From positions 1 to 5,099 of the forward strand of contig CAKPTK010000144.1 of NCBI GenBank assembly GCA_934190685.1: a DNA stretch of 5,099 bases, written 5' to 3'. Source of the DNA: an uncultured Prevotella sp. (lineage in GTDB: Bacteria > Bacteroidota > Bacteroidia > Bacteroidales > Bacteroidaceae). Under the pieces are notes generated by a model that saw nothing but the letters and a program-made list of their open reading frames with translations, was not told where the DNA came from and did not search any database. Shown in pieces: positions 1-4,808 of this stretch; position 1 is the stretch's first letter, and each line of letters begins with the position of its first letter. Position numbers and translations under genes: made by a program.

Positions 1-31
1 CAAAGGTAGTGCAAATCGAAGACAATACAAA
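1..31 (-). promoter_or_regulatory. Leftward Bacteroidota-type promoter, copy 1
   Basis: On the minus strand there is a TTTG at 31-28, a 19-bp spacer, and TACCTTTG at 8-1. This fits the Bacteroidota sigma-ABfr consensus (TTTG at -33, TAnnTTTG at -7). Transcription would start left of the window, so the gene it serves is not visible. It points away from the yitT gene. Confidence 0.72.
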
Positions 32-61
32 ATAAAAGGGAACTTGTTTCGCTTTTATTTT
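29..61. repeat. A/T-rich inverted repeat inside repeat copy 1
   Basis: AAAATAAAAG (29-38) pairs perfectly with CTTTTATTTT (52-61). A short inner stem GAA/TTC (40-42 with 48-50) is possible. The stem is almost all A-T, so it is weak, but it ends in a T-run on either strand and could act as a modest bidirectional terminator or attenuator. It lies in the path of transcripts from the distal leftward promoter. Copy 2 holds the same structure with one base unpaired because of its missing A. A role in termination is inference. Confidence 0.5.
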
Positions 62-88
62 TATTGTTGAGATGCCGCCTACATTATC

Positions 89-119
89 CAAAGGTAGTGC
101 AAATCGAAGACAATACAAA
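89..119 (-). promoter_or_regulatory. Leftward Bacteroidota-type promoter, copy 2
   Basis: Same architecture as the first copy: minus-strand TTTG at 119-116, 19-bp spacer, TACCTTTG at 96-89. The start site would fall near 82-84, and the transcript would read back through the whole of copy 1, including its inverted repeat and promoter. It is the distal member of a tandem pair. Confidence 0.7.
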
Positions 120-149
120 ATAAAGGGAACTTGTTTCGCTTTTATTTTT
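89..149. repeat. Direct repeat, copy 2 (promoter-bearing segment)
   Basis: Second copy of the 1-62 segment, shorter by one A. It ends just before the sequence TGTATTTTCAATTCC, where the two copies part. Its last three bases (TTT, 147-149) plus G150 form the -33 element of the rightward promoter of the yitT gene, so the border of the repeat falls inside a second, oppositely directed promoter. Confidence 0.93.
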
Positions 150-177
150 GTATTTTCAATTCCATGCATTACCTTTG
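147..177 (+). promoter_or_regulatory. Promoter of the yitT-family gene
   Basis: TTTG at 147-150, a 19-bp spacer and TACCTTTG at 170-177 match the Bacteroidota housekeeping promoter closely. The start site would be near 183-185, leaving a leader of about 20 nt before the GTG at 206. This promoter is back to back with the leftward one of repeat copy 2, and the two -33 elements lie in a near-palindrome (114-124 with 141-152, one extra T). Confidence 0.75.
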
Positions 178-205
178 CAAACAAATAATTAAAAATTGTA
201 AGCAA

Positions 206-1138
206 GTGCGACTGGACAAGAAAGCTATAACCTCGGAAACTCGTGATTATCTGTTTATTACGATAGGAATGATTTCATACTGTATCGGTTGGAAGATATT
301 TCTGCTTCCTAATAATGTCACCTCGAGCGGTGTGCCGGGTGTTGCGTCAATCATTTATTGGGCCACCAACATCCCTGCCCAATGGACTTATTTCGCCATC
401 AACGCCGTTTTGTTGGTGCTCGCCCTCTTTATCATCGGTTATAAATTCTGCATCAAGACGATTTATGCCGTTGTGATTGTGACCTTGTTCACCTCCTTCC
501 TTGACGCCTATACACACCAAGTGTCCTTGCTCCATGACCAACCGTTCATGGCAAGTGTCTTGGGTGCGGTCTTTTGCGGTTGCGGCATTGGAATGGGCTT
601 TGCCAATAATGGCAGCACGGGCGGCACGGACATCATCGCCGCCATCGTGAACAAATATCATGATGTGAGCCTTGGCAAGGTCATCATGTTGTGCGATGTG
701 CTGATTGTCAGTTCCAGTTATCTCGTGTTGCACGATTGGGAAAAGGTCATCTATGGCTATGTGGTGCTCTACATCTCGGCGTTTTGTATTGACCAAGTGG
801 TCAACGCTAAGCGCCGTTCGGTGCAGTTTTTCATCATTTCGAAGAAATATAAGGAAATCGGACAGCGCATCAACCGCAATCCGCATCGTGGCTGCACGGT
901 CATCGATGCGTCGGGCTTCTACTCCGGACAGGAGGTGAAGATGCTCTTTGTCCTGGCCCGTCAGCGGGAATCGAATACGATTTTCCAATTGATACAGGAG
1001 ATAGATCCGTTGGCATTCGTATCACAGAGTGCCGTCATCGGAGTCTATGGCGAAGGCTTCGACCGCATCAAACACAAGCGTAAGGAGCCTAAGAAAATCT
1101 CCTCCGAAGCCCTTGCGAAAATGGCGGACGGCGAGTAA
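206..1138 (+). CDS. YitT family membrane protein (DUF161 plus DUF2179)
   Basis: Predicted inner-membrane protein of about 310 residues in the YitT family, whose substrate and role are unknown. The N-terminal half has several hydrophobic stretches (about residues 16-34, 43-53, 62-79, 82-99, 115-133 and 159-175). It also has the family signature GMGFANNGSTGGTDIIA near 129-145, a glycine-rich loop. The C-terminal part (about 205-290) is a soluble DUF2179 domain with RGCTVIDASGFYSG and IDPLAFVS, ending in GVYGEGF. An in-frame TTG (131) and ATG (164) lie upstream of or inside the promoter, so I prefer the GTG at 206, giving MRLDKKAITSETRDYLFITIG; CTG at 212 is an alternative. No Shine-Dalgarno is seen, as is usual in this phylum. 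The gene converges on nadD and is probably transcribed alone. The family call is firm; the start is moderately sure. Confidence 0.92.
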   Translation: MRLDKKAITSETRDYLFITIGMISYCIGWKIFLLPNNVTSSGVPGVASIIYWATNIPAQWTYFAINAVLLVLALFIIGYKFCIKTIYAVVIVTLFTSFLDAYTHQVSLLHDQPFMASVLGAVFCGCGIGMGFANNGSTGGTDIIAAIVNKYHDVSLGKVIMLCDVLIVSSSYLVLHDWEKVIYGYVVLYISAFCIDQVVNAKRRSVQFFIISKKYKEIGQRINRNPHRGCTVIDASGFYSGQEVKMLFVLARQRESNTIFQLIQEIDPLAFVSQSAVIGVYGEGFDRIKHKRKEPKKISSEALAKMADGE

Positions 1139-1143
1139 CTGAC

Positions 1144-1206
1144 CGTTAATGGCAGAGTAACGATGCGTTAGTGTGCCATTAAAGGATCGTTACTCTGCCA
1201 TTAACG
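1144..1206. repeat. Perfect 21-bp inverted repeat with 22-bp internal period between convergent genes
   Basis: The arms 1144-1164 and 1186-1206 are perfect reverse complements over 21 bp (left arm starts CGTTAATGGCAGAG), with a 21-nt spacer. The spacer holds a third, partial copy: GTTAGTGTGCCATTAA at 1167-1182 matches the right arm (1189-1204) in 14 of 16 positions. The left arm could therefore pair with either copy. CGTTA recurs at 1144, 1166 and 1188, exactly 22 bp apart. Outside the core, GGCGAGTAA (1130-1138, ending in the yitT stop) and TTACTCGGC (1212-1220, inside nadD) pair in 8 of 9 positions about the same centre. The right arm covers the nadD stop codon. There is no T-run on either strand, so it is not a textbook terminator, although its place suits a bidirectional one. 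Confidence 0.93.
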
Positions 1207-1785
1207 ATTTCTTACTCGGCTGTATTCTTTGATTGCTTGTGCCTCTATCACATCGGGCACGAGTCCGTGGATGGACTTTCCCTCGTGAATGAGGTGGCGA
1301 ATCTGTGTGCTGCTGATGTTGAACAGAGGTGTGTGTACCAATTTGACGGTGCCGGGAAGCGTGGTCTCGTCGATGGGGGAGTCCTCCCGAGGGTAGATGA
1401 TGATGGGGTAGTGGCGCACGATGTCGTCGGCGTGCCACCATCGGTCGAAACATGCCCAGTTGTCTCCGCCGATGATGAGCGAGAATCTTCGCTCGGGATA
1501 GTCGGCGGAAAGATGTTGCAGCGTGTTCCAGGTGTAGGAGGGAAGAGGCAGGTGAAATTCATAGTCGCTTGCCGTCAGTCCTTTTTCTTCAGCCAATGCT
1601 TGGCGTGCCATCGACAGCCGCTTGTCGTCGTCCAAGAGTTGCGAGTGCTGCTTTAGGGGATTTTGAGGCGAGACGAGAAACCATATCTCGTCCAAATCGC
1701 CAACCTCGAGAATATGGTGGGCGAGAGCGATGTGTCCGTAATGGATGGGGTTGAAAGATCCCCCGTAGATGCCTGTGCAAATCAT
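1201..1785 (-). CDS. nadD: Nicotinate-nucleotide adenylyltransferase
   Basis: Cytosolic enzyme that joins nicotinate mononucleotide and ATP to give deamido-NAD and pyrophosphate, the shared step of de novo and salvage NAD synthesis. The 194-residue product has the usual length and shows the nucleotidyltransferase signatures in order. These are GGSFNPIHYGH (8-18, the GxFxPxHxGH ATP site), VSPQNPLK (39-46), SYTWNTL (83-89), IGGDNW (105-110) and the C-terminal ISSTQIR (157-163). The ATG at 1785 is well placed, only a few residues before the first motif. It is last in the group yicC-gmk-nadD and follows gmk after 145 bp containing a long hairpin. I see no good TAnnTTTG promoter in that gap, so cotranscription is likely. 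The 13 nt ending in its start codon are identical to those of gmk. Its stop codon lies in the right arm of the palindrome at 1144-1206. Confidence 0.97.
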   Translation of the reverse strand: MICTGIYGGSFNPIHYGHIALAHHILEVGDLDEIWFLVSPQNPLKQHSQLLDDDKRLSMARQALAEEKGLTASDYEFHLPLPSYTWNTLQHLSADYPERRFSLIIGGDNWACFDRWWHADDIVRHYPIIIYPREDSPIDETTLPGTVKLVHTPLFNISSTQIRHLIHEGKSIHGLVPDVIEAQAIKEYSRVRNR

Positions 1786-1832
1786 AAGTGTGATTTTATC
1801 AAAAAAGAAAATCTGTTTTACCTGATAGAAAA

Positions 1833-1888
1833 GGCAAAAGCCAAATGGCTCGGTTCCTGTGAGGGGAATCTGACATTTGGCTTTTGTC
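1833..1888. repeat. Long hairpin in the gmk-nadD gap
   Basis: CAAAAGCCAAATG (1835-1847) and CATTTGGCTTTTG (1874-1886) are perfect 13-bp reverse complements, and the stem can grow by a G-C pair (1833 with 1888) across one wobble or mismatch. The 26-nt loop can fold into its own small stem (1852-1857 with 1865-1870). The gap from 1786 to 1930 holds no gene. On the minus strand the hairpin is followed by TTCTATC rather than a T-run, so intrinsic termination is doubtful; an RNA processing or stability element between gmk and nadD is equally possible. Confidence 0.75.
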
Positions 1889-1930
1889 GTTTATAGATGT
1901 GCGGATGCGCATCATATTGTTGCTTGCGCT

Positions 1931-2500
1931 TTATTTTTCAATGAACTCCTTGACCAATCGGTAGGCTTCCGCTTGGGCGGTTTCCAAGTCATCGTTGACC
2001 ACGACATGGTCAAACTTCGGTGCGAAGGTCAGCTCGTAGGCGGCGCGGGCAATGCGGTCTTCGATGACCTCGGGGGCATCGGTGGCCCGGCCGACCAATC
2101 GGTTGCGCAGCTCCTCGATGGAGGGTGGCTGGATGAAAAGACTCATGGCTTTGTCGCCATAAAACTGCTTGATGTTGCAGCCTCCCTTCACATCCACGTC
2201 GAAAACCACGTTCTCGCCCTTGGCCAGTTGGTTTTCCACCTGCGACTTCAAGGTGCCGTAGAACCGGTCTTTGTACACTTCCTCATATTCCAAGAACTCG
2301 TTGCCGGCGATGCGCTGGCGGAATTCCTCGGGCGAGAGGAAGAAGTATTCCACGCCGTTGCGCTCAGTTCCGCGCGGCGCGCGGCTTGTGCAGGAGATGC
2401 TGAAAGCCATGTTCAGTTCCTTGTGCTGCATCAGCCAGTTGATGATGGTGCTCTTTCCGCTTCCGCTGGGAGCGGAGAAGATGATGAGTTTTCCTTCCAT
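1931..2500 (-). CDS. gmk: Guanylate kinase
   Basis: Cytosolic kinase that phosphorylates GMP (and dGMP) with ATP to give GDP, essential for guanine nucleotide supply. The 189-residue product is close to the family's usual length. The P-loop SAPSGSGKST lies at 9-18. The GMP-binding region SCTSRAPR (36-43, with Arg40 and Arg43) is followed by EYFFLSPEEF (51-60) and FLEYEEVY (69-76). DVDVKGG (101-107) matches the family's D-x-D-x-x-G segment. The lid region carries RATDAPEVIEDRIARA (138-153), and VVVNDDLETA lies at 166-175. The gene starts 8 bp after the yicC stop, so the two are almost certainly translated from one transcript. The start is fixed by the short distance to the P-loop. The start region AATCACACTTATG is identical to that of nadD. 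Nothing appears truncated. Confidence 0.98.
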   Translation of the reverse strand: MEGKLIIFSAPSGSGKSTIINWLMQHKELNMAFSISCTSRAPRGTERNGVEYFFLSPEEFRQRIAGNEFLEYEEVYKDRFYGTLKSQVENQLAKGENVVFDVDVKGGCNIKQFYGDKAMSLFIQPPSIEELRNRLVGRATDAPEVIEDRIARAAYELTFAPKFDHVVVNDDLETAQAEAYRLVKEFIEK

Positions 2501-2508
2501 AAGTGTGA

Positions 2509-3384
2509 TTAGAGAGCGTTGAGCACTTGTTCCTTGATCTGTTCCAGTTCGTCTTTCATCTTCACCACGATGTTCTGCATCTCAGCCTGGTTGCTCTTGG
2601 AACCGGTGGTATTGATTTCGCGTCCCATCTCCTGGGCGATGAATCCGAGTTTCTTGCCCTGTGCGTGTCCCTCTTCCATGGTCTCGCGGAAATATTTCAG
2701 GTGGTTGGCCAGTCGCTGCTTCTCCTCGCTGATGTCGAGCTTCTCGATATAGTAGATAAGTTCCTGTTCCAGGCGGTTCTTGTCATATTCCACCTCGGGA
2801 ATGTTGCTGAGTCCATCCACAATCTTAGTGCGGATTTTCTCCACGCGCGACTTTTCGTATGGCTCGATGGACGCCAGCAGACGGCCGATGTTGTCGATTT
2901 TCTCCGTGAATTTCTTCTGAAGAGCGGCGCCCTCCTGCTTGCGGAAGTCCACCAGGTGCTGCAGGGCGGTGTCGATGGCCTCGGAGGCAGCTTTCCACTC
3001 CTCGTCGCTCAACTGCTCTACGTCAATCTTGGCGGTCACGTCGGGCAGACGCAACAATGTGGCAAACCAGTCTGTCGGCTCTGGAATACCCGTTTTGGCG
3101 GCGATGTCCTTGATTTGGCGGTAATAGTTCTCCACGAGTGCGCCGTTGATGGGTGTGGCGTCCACCACGGTATCTTTCTCAATCCAGATACTGAAGTCTA
3201 CCTTTCCTCTTTCGAGCGCCTTAGCCACCTTTTGGCGTATCTCCATCTCCTTCTCGCGGTAGAGGGGCGCTATGCGTGTGGAAAGGTCCAAGGCCTTGCT
3301 GTTAAGTGATTTAATCTCAACGTTGATTTTCTTTTCCTTGTAGGCCACAACAGCTTTGCCGTAGCCCGTCATTGACTGTATCAT
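2509..3384 (-). CDS. yicC: YicC family endoribonuclease
   Basis: Protein of 291 residues in the YicC family. E. coli YicC is reported to be an endoribonuclease affecting small-RNA turnover; activity of this homologue is inferred. The N-terminal domain opens with the hallmark MIQSMTGYGKA (1-11) and includes RGKVDFSI (about 59-66). The C-terminal DUF1732 domain shows DISEEKQRLANHL (from 217) and FIAQEMGREINTTGSK (about 248-263), and the protein ends EQIKEQVLNAL. A TTG at 3411 would add nine residues, but it lies in the -7 box of the promoter, whereas the ATG at 3384 gives the standard family N-terminus. First gene of the leftward group, 8 bp ahead of gmk. The middle region is rich in charged helix-forming residues, as in the family. 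Confidence 0.96.
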   Translation of the reverse strand: MIQSMTGYGKAVVAYKEKKINVEIKSLNSKALDLSTRIAPLYREKEMEIRQKVAKALERGKVDFSIWIEKDTVVDATPINGALVENYYRQIKDIAAKTGIPEPTDWFATLLRLPDVTAKIDVEQLSDEEWKAASEAIDTALQHLVDFRKQEGAALQKKFTEKIDNIGRLLASIEPYEKSRVEKIRTKIVDGLSNIPEVEYDKNRLEQELIYYIEKLDISEEKQRLANHLKYFRETMEEGHAQGKKLGFIAQEMGREINTTGSKSNQAEMQNIVVKMKDELEQIKEQVLNAL

Positions 3385-3408
3385 AGTTTCTTTCACGTTA
3401 ATTTTCTG

Positions 3409-3416
3409 CAAAAGTA
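3409..3416 (-). promoter_or_regulatory. Probable -7 element for yicC-gmk-nadD
   Basis: Minus-strand TACTTTTG at 3416-3409 fits TAnnTTTG. It would start transcription near 3402, about 18 nt before the yicC ATG, similar to the leader length inferred for yitT. No clear TTTG sits 19-20 bp upstream (only TTTA at 3442-3439, 22 bp away), so the -33 part is weak. Confidence 0.5.
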
Positions 3417-3438
3417 CAGATTTTTTCGGGAAAAAGAG

Positions 3439-3446
3439 TAAATTTG
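3439..3446 (+). promoter_or_regulatory. Probable -7 element for tsaB-DUF4290-murA
   Basis: TAAATTTG at 3439-3446 fits TAnnTTTG and would start transcription near 3453, about 20 nt before the tsaB ATG. No convincing TTTG is found 19-21 bp upstream. It stands back to back with the yicC -7 element, 22 bp between them, so the two polymerases would compete for overlapping DNA. Confidence 0.48.
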
Positions 3447-3472
3447 CACTTTATTAAGAATATTATTTGTTT

Positions 3473-4165
3473 ATGTCGTGCATATTGAATATAGATACGA
3501 GCACAGATGTGTGCTCGGTAGCTGTTAGTTTTGGGGGCGAGTGTGTGTTCACGAAAGAAGACCACAGTGGTCCCAATCATGCCGTGAAGCTCGGCGTTTT
3601 TGTCGACGAAGCCCTTTCCTATATCGACAGCCGTGACATGTCTTTGGATGCCGTGGCGGTGAGTTGCGGTCCCGGATCCTACACGGGTCTGCGCATCGGC
3701 GTGAGCATGGCGAAAGGCATCTGCTATGGCAGAGACGCCAAATTGTTGGGCGTTCCGACACTTGAGGTGCTCACCGTGCCCGTGCTCTTGGGCGAGCATA
3801 TTCAGGAAGAGGACGCTTTGCTTTGTCCGATGCTCGACGCCCGCCGCATGGAGGTCTATGCTGCCCTCTACGACCGCTCCCTTCATCCTGTCAGAGAAAC
3901 AAGGGCAGACATCGTCGACGCGGATACCTATAAGGAATATCTCGACCAACATCCGGTCTATTTCTTCGGCAATGGCGCCGCTAAGTGCATGGAGACCATC
4001 CATCATCCCAACGCACACCTTATCAGCGACATAGAACCCCTGGCCAAGAACATGTTCCCCCTCGCCGAAAAGCGCATGGCGGAAGGAAAGTTCGAGGACG
4101 TGGCATACTTCGTGCCTTTCTATTTGAAAAGTTATGTGGCGAAGATGCCGAAAAAACTCATTTAA
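3473..4165 (+). CDS. tsaB: tRNA t6A modification protein TsaB (YeaZ)
   Basis: Non-catalytic partner of TsaD in the complex that places threonylcarbamoyl on A37 of tRNAs reading ANN codons. The 230-residue product has the ASKHA fold signatures: ILNIDTSTDVCSVAVS (4-19), GPNHAVKL (33-40) and the family hallmark GPGSYTGLRIG (66-76). LDARRMEVYA follows at 121-130. It ends in VPFYLKSYVAKMPKK, typical of the family's C-terminus. The ATG at 3473 is chosen over a TTG two codons upstream because it gives the standard N-terminus. It is the first gene of the rightward group; the DUF4290 gene starts 6 bp after its stop. The short intergenic region with yicC suggests divergent transcription. TsaD and TsaE are not in the window, which is usual since these genes are often unlinked. 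Confidence 0.96.
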   Translation: MSCILNIDTSTDVCSVAVSFGGECVFTKEDHSGPNHAVKLGVFVDEALSYIDSRDMSLDAVAVSCGPGSYTGLRIGVSMAKGICYGRDAKLLGVPTLEVLTVPVLLGEHIQEEDALLCPMLDARRMEVYAALYDRSLHPVRETRADIVDADTYKEYLDQHPVYFFGNGAAKCMETIHHPNAHLISDIEPLAKNMFPLAEKRMAEGKFEDVAYFVPFYLKSYVAKMPKKLI

Positions 4166-4171
4166 GACAAC

Positions 4172-4774
4172 ATGAACATTAAAGGTTTAGACTACAACAC
4201 CACACGCGAGAGACTTGTGCTTCCCGAATACGGACGCGAAGTGCAGAACATGGTAGACCATGCCCTCACGCTCCCCACCAAGGAGGAGCGCCAGCGGTGT
4301 GCGGAAACCATCATCGCCATCATGGGCCGCATGATGCAGCAGAACCAGAACGACACCAATTTCCAACGGAAGCTTTGGGACCATCTCGCCATCATGAGCG
4401 GTTTTAAACTCGACATCGACTATCCCTACGATATCAAACAGGCCGAGGACTTCTCTTCCAAGCCCGAGCCGATGCCCTATCCCATGCAGCACATTCCCGT
4501 GCGCCACTATGGCAAGATGCTCTTCGAGATGTTCGACAAGCTGAAGACCATGGAGCCCGGACAGGAGCGCGACGAACTGGCACGGCTTACCGCCAACCAG
4601 ATGAAGCGCGACTTGATGCAATGGGGACATGGATCAAGCGACAACGAGAAGGTGGCTGACGACCTTGCACGGTTCACCGACGGTGTCATCCAACTGGATC
4701 TCAACACCTTCAAGTTCGACCATATCGTGCTCGACAACAACAATGCCACCGTCTCCAGACGCAAGAGAAAATAA
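4172..4774 (+). CDS. DUF4290 family protein, function unknown
   Basis: A 200-residue protein of the Bacteroidota-restricted DUF4290 family; no activity is known to me. Recognisable blocks are LVLPEYGREVQNMV (15-28), KLWDHLAIMSGFKLDIDYPYD split over 67-87, RHYGKMLFEMFDKL (111-124) and ANQMKRDLMQWG (141-152). It looks soluble and mainly helical, with no signal peptide or membrane segment, and has a basic tail SRRKRK (195-200) that could touch nucleic acid or be disordered. It begins 6 bp after tsaB and ends 34 bp before murA, with no promoter motif in either gap, so the three genes are probably one operon. The steady link with murA in this phylum suggests a role in envelope growth or its timing, but that is inference from context only. 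Confidence 0.9.
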   Translation: MNIKGLDYNTTRERLVLPEYGREVQNMVDHALTLPTKEERQRCAETIIAIMGRMMQQNQNDTNFQRKLWDHLAIMSGFKLDIDYPYDIKQAEDFSSKPEPMPYPMQHIPVRHYGKMLFEMFDKLKTMEPGQERDELARLTANQMKRDLMQWGHGSSDNEKVADDLARFTDGVIQLDLNTFKFDHIVLDNNNATVSRRKRK

Positions 4775-4808
4775 GAAAAATCACTCCCACCAAACATCAA
4801 CATATATT

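Larger units (their letters stand above)
1..62. repeat. Direct repeat, copy 1 (promoter-bearing segment)
   Basis: This segment recurs at 89-149, 88 bp downstream. The two copies agree over about 61 bases and differ only by one A in the run after 'caat' (AATAAAAGGG here, AATAAAGGG in copy 2). Both begin CAAAGGTAGTGCAAATCGAA and end in GCTTTTATTTTT. Each copy carries a complete leftward promoter and an A/T-rich inverted repeat. The first base of the window is the first base of the repeat, so the true left border cannot be seen. A 26-bp unrelated spacer (63-88) separates the copies. Confidence 0.93.

Noticed and set aside
347..988. Minus-strand open frame of 213 codons opposite the yitT gene
   Set aside because: It lies wholly within a convincing YitT/DUF2179 coding region on the other strand, its product resembles no family I know, and it is rich in His, Asp and Arg as antisense frames often are.
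1144..1206. A standard rho-independent terminator
   Set aside because: The stem is excellent but neither strand has a T-run after it, the loop is 21 nt, and the stem is not G-C rich. I keep termination only as one possibility.
1133..1220. CRISPR array suggested by the regular 22-bp spacing
   Set aside because: Repeats are degenerate, there are no unique spacers of usual length, and no cas gene is present.
1921..1945. Possible third copy of the left-end repeat (GCGCTTTATTTTTCAAT resembles 138-160)
   Set aside because: Similarity is short, T-rich and gapped, and it overlaps the end of gmk; chance is enough to explain it.
1877..2512. Plus-strand open frame of 211 codons opposite gmk
   Set aside because: Antisense shadow of a complete guanylate kinase with intact motifs; no promoter or family resemblance.
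2527..3309. Plus-strand open frame of 260 codons opposite yicC
   Set aside because: Long, but fully antisense to a well-supported YicC gene; its Leu/Val/His-rich product is what reversed codons of a charged helical protein give.
3409..3411. TTG as yicC start, adding nine residues
   Set aside because: It falls in the probable -7 element, and the ATG at 3384 gives the family's standard MIxSMTGYG start.
3398..4018. Minus-strand open frame of 206 codons opposite tsaB
   Set aside because: Antisense to tsaB, which carries the full family signature; the frame also runs through the divergent promoter region.
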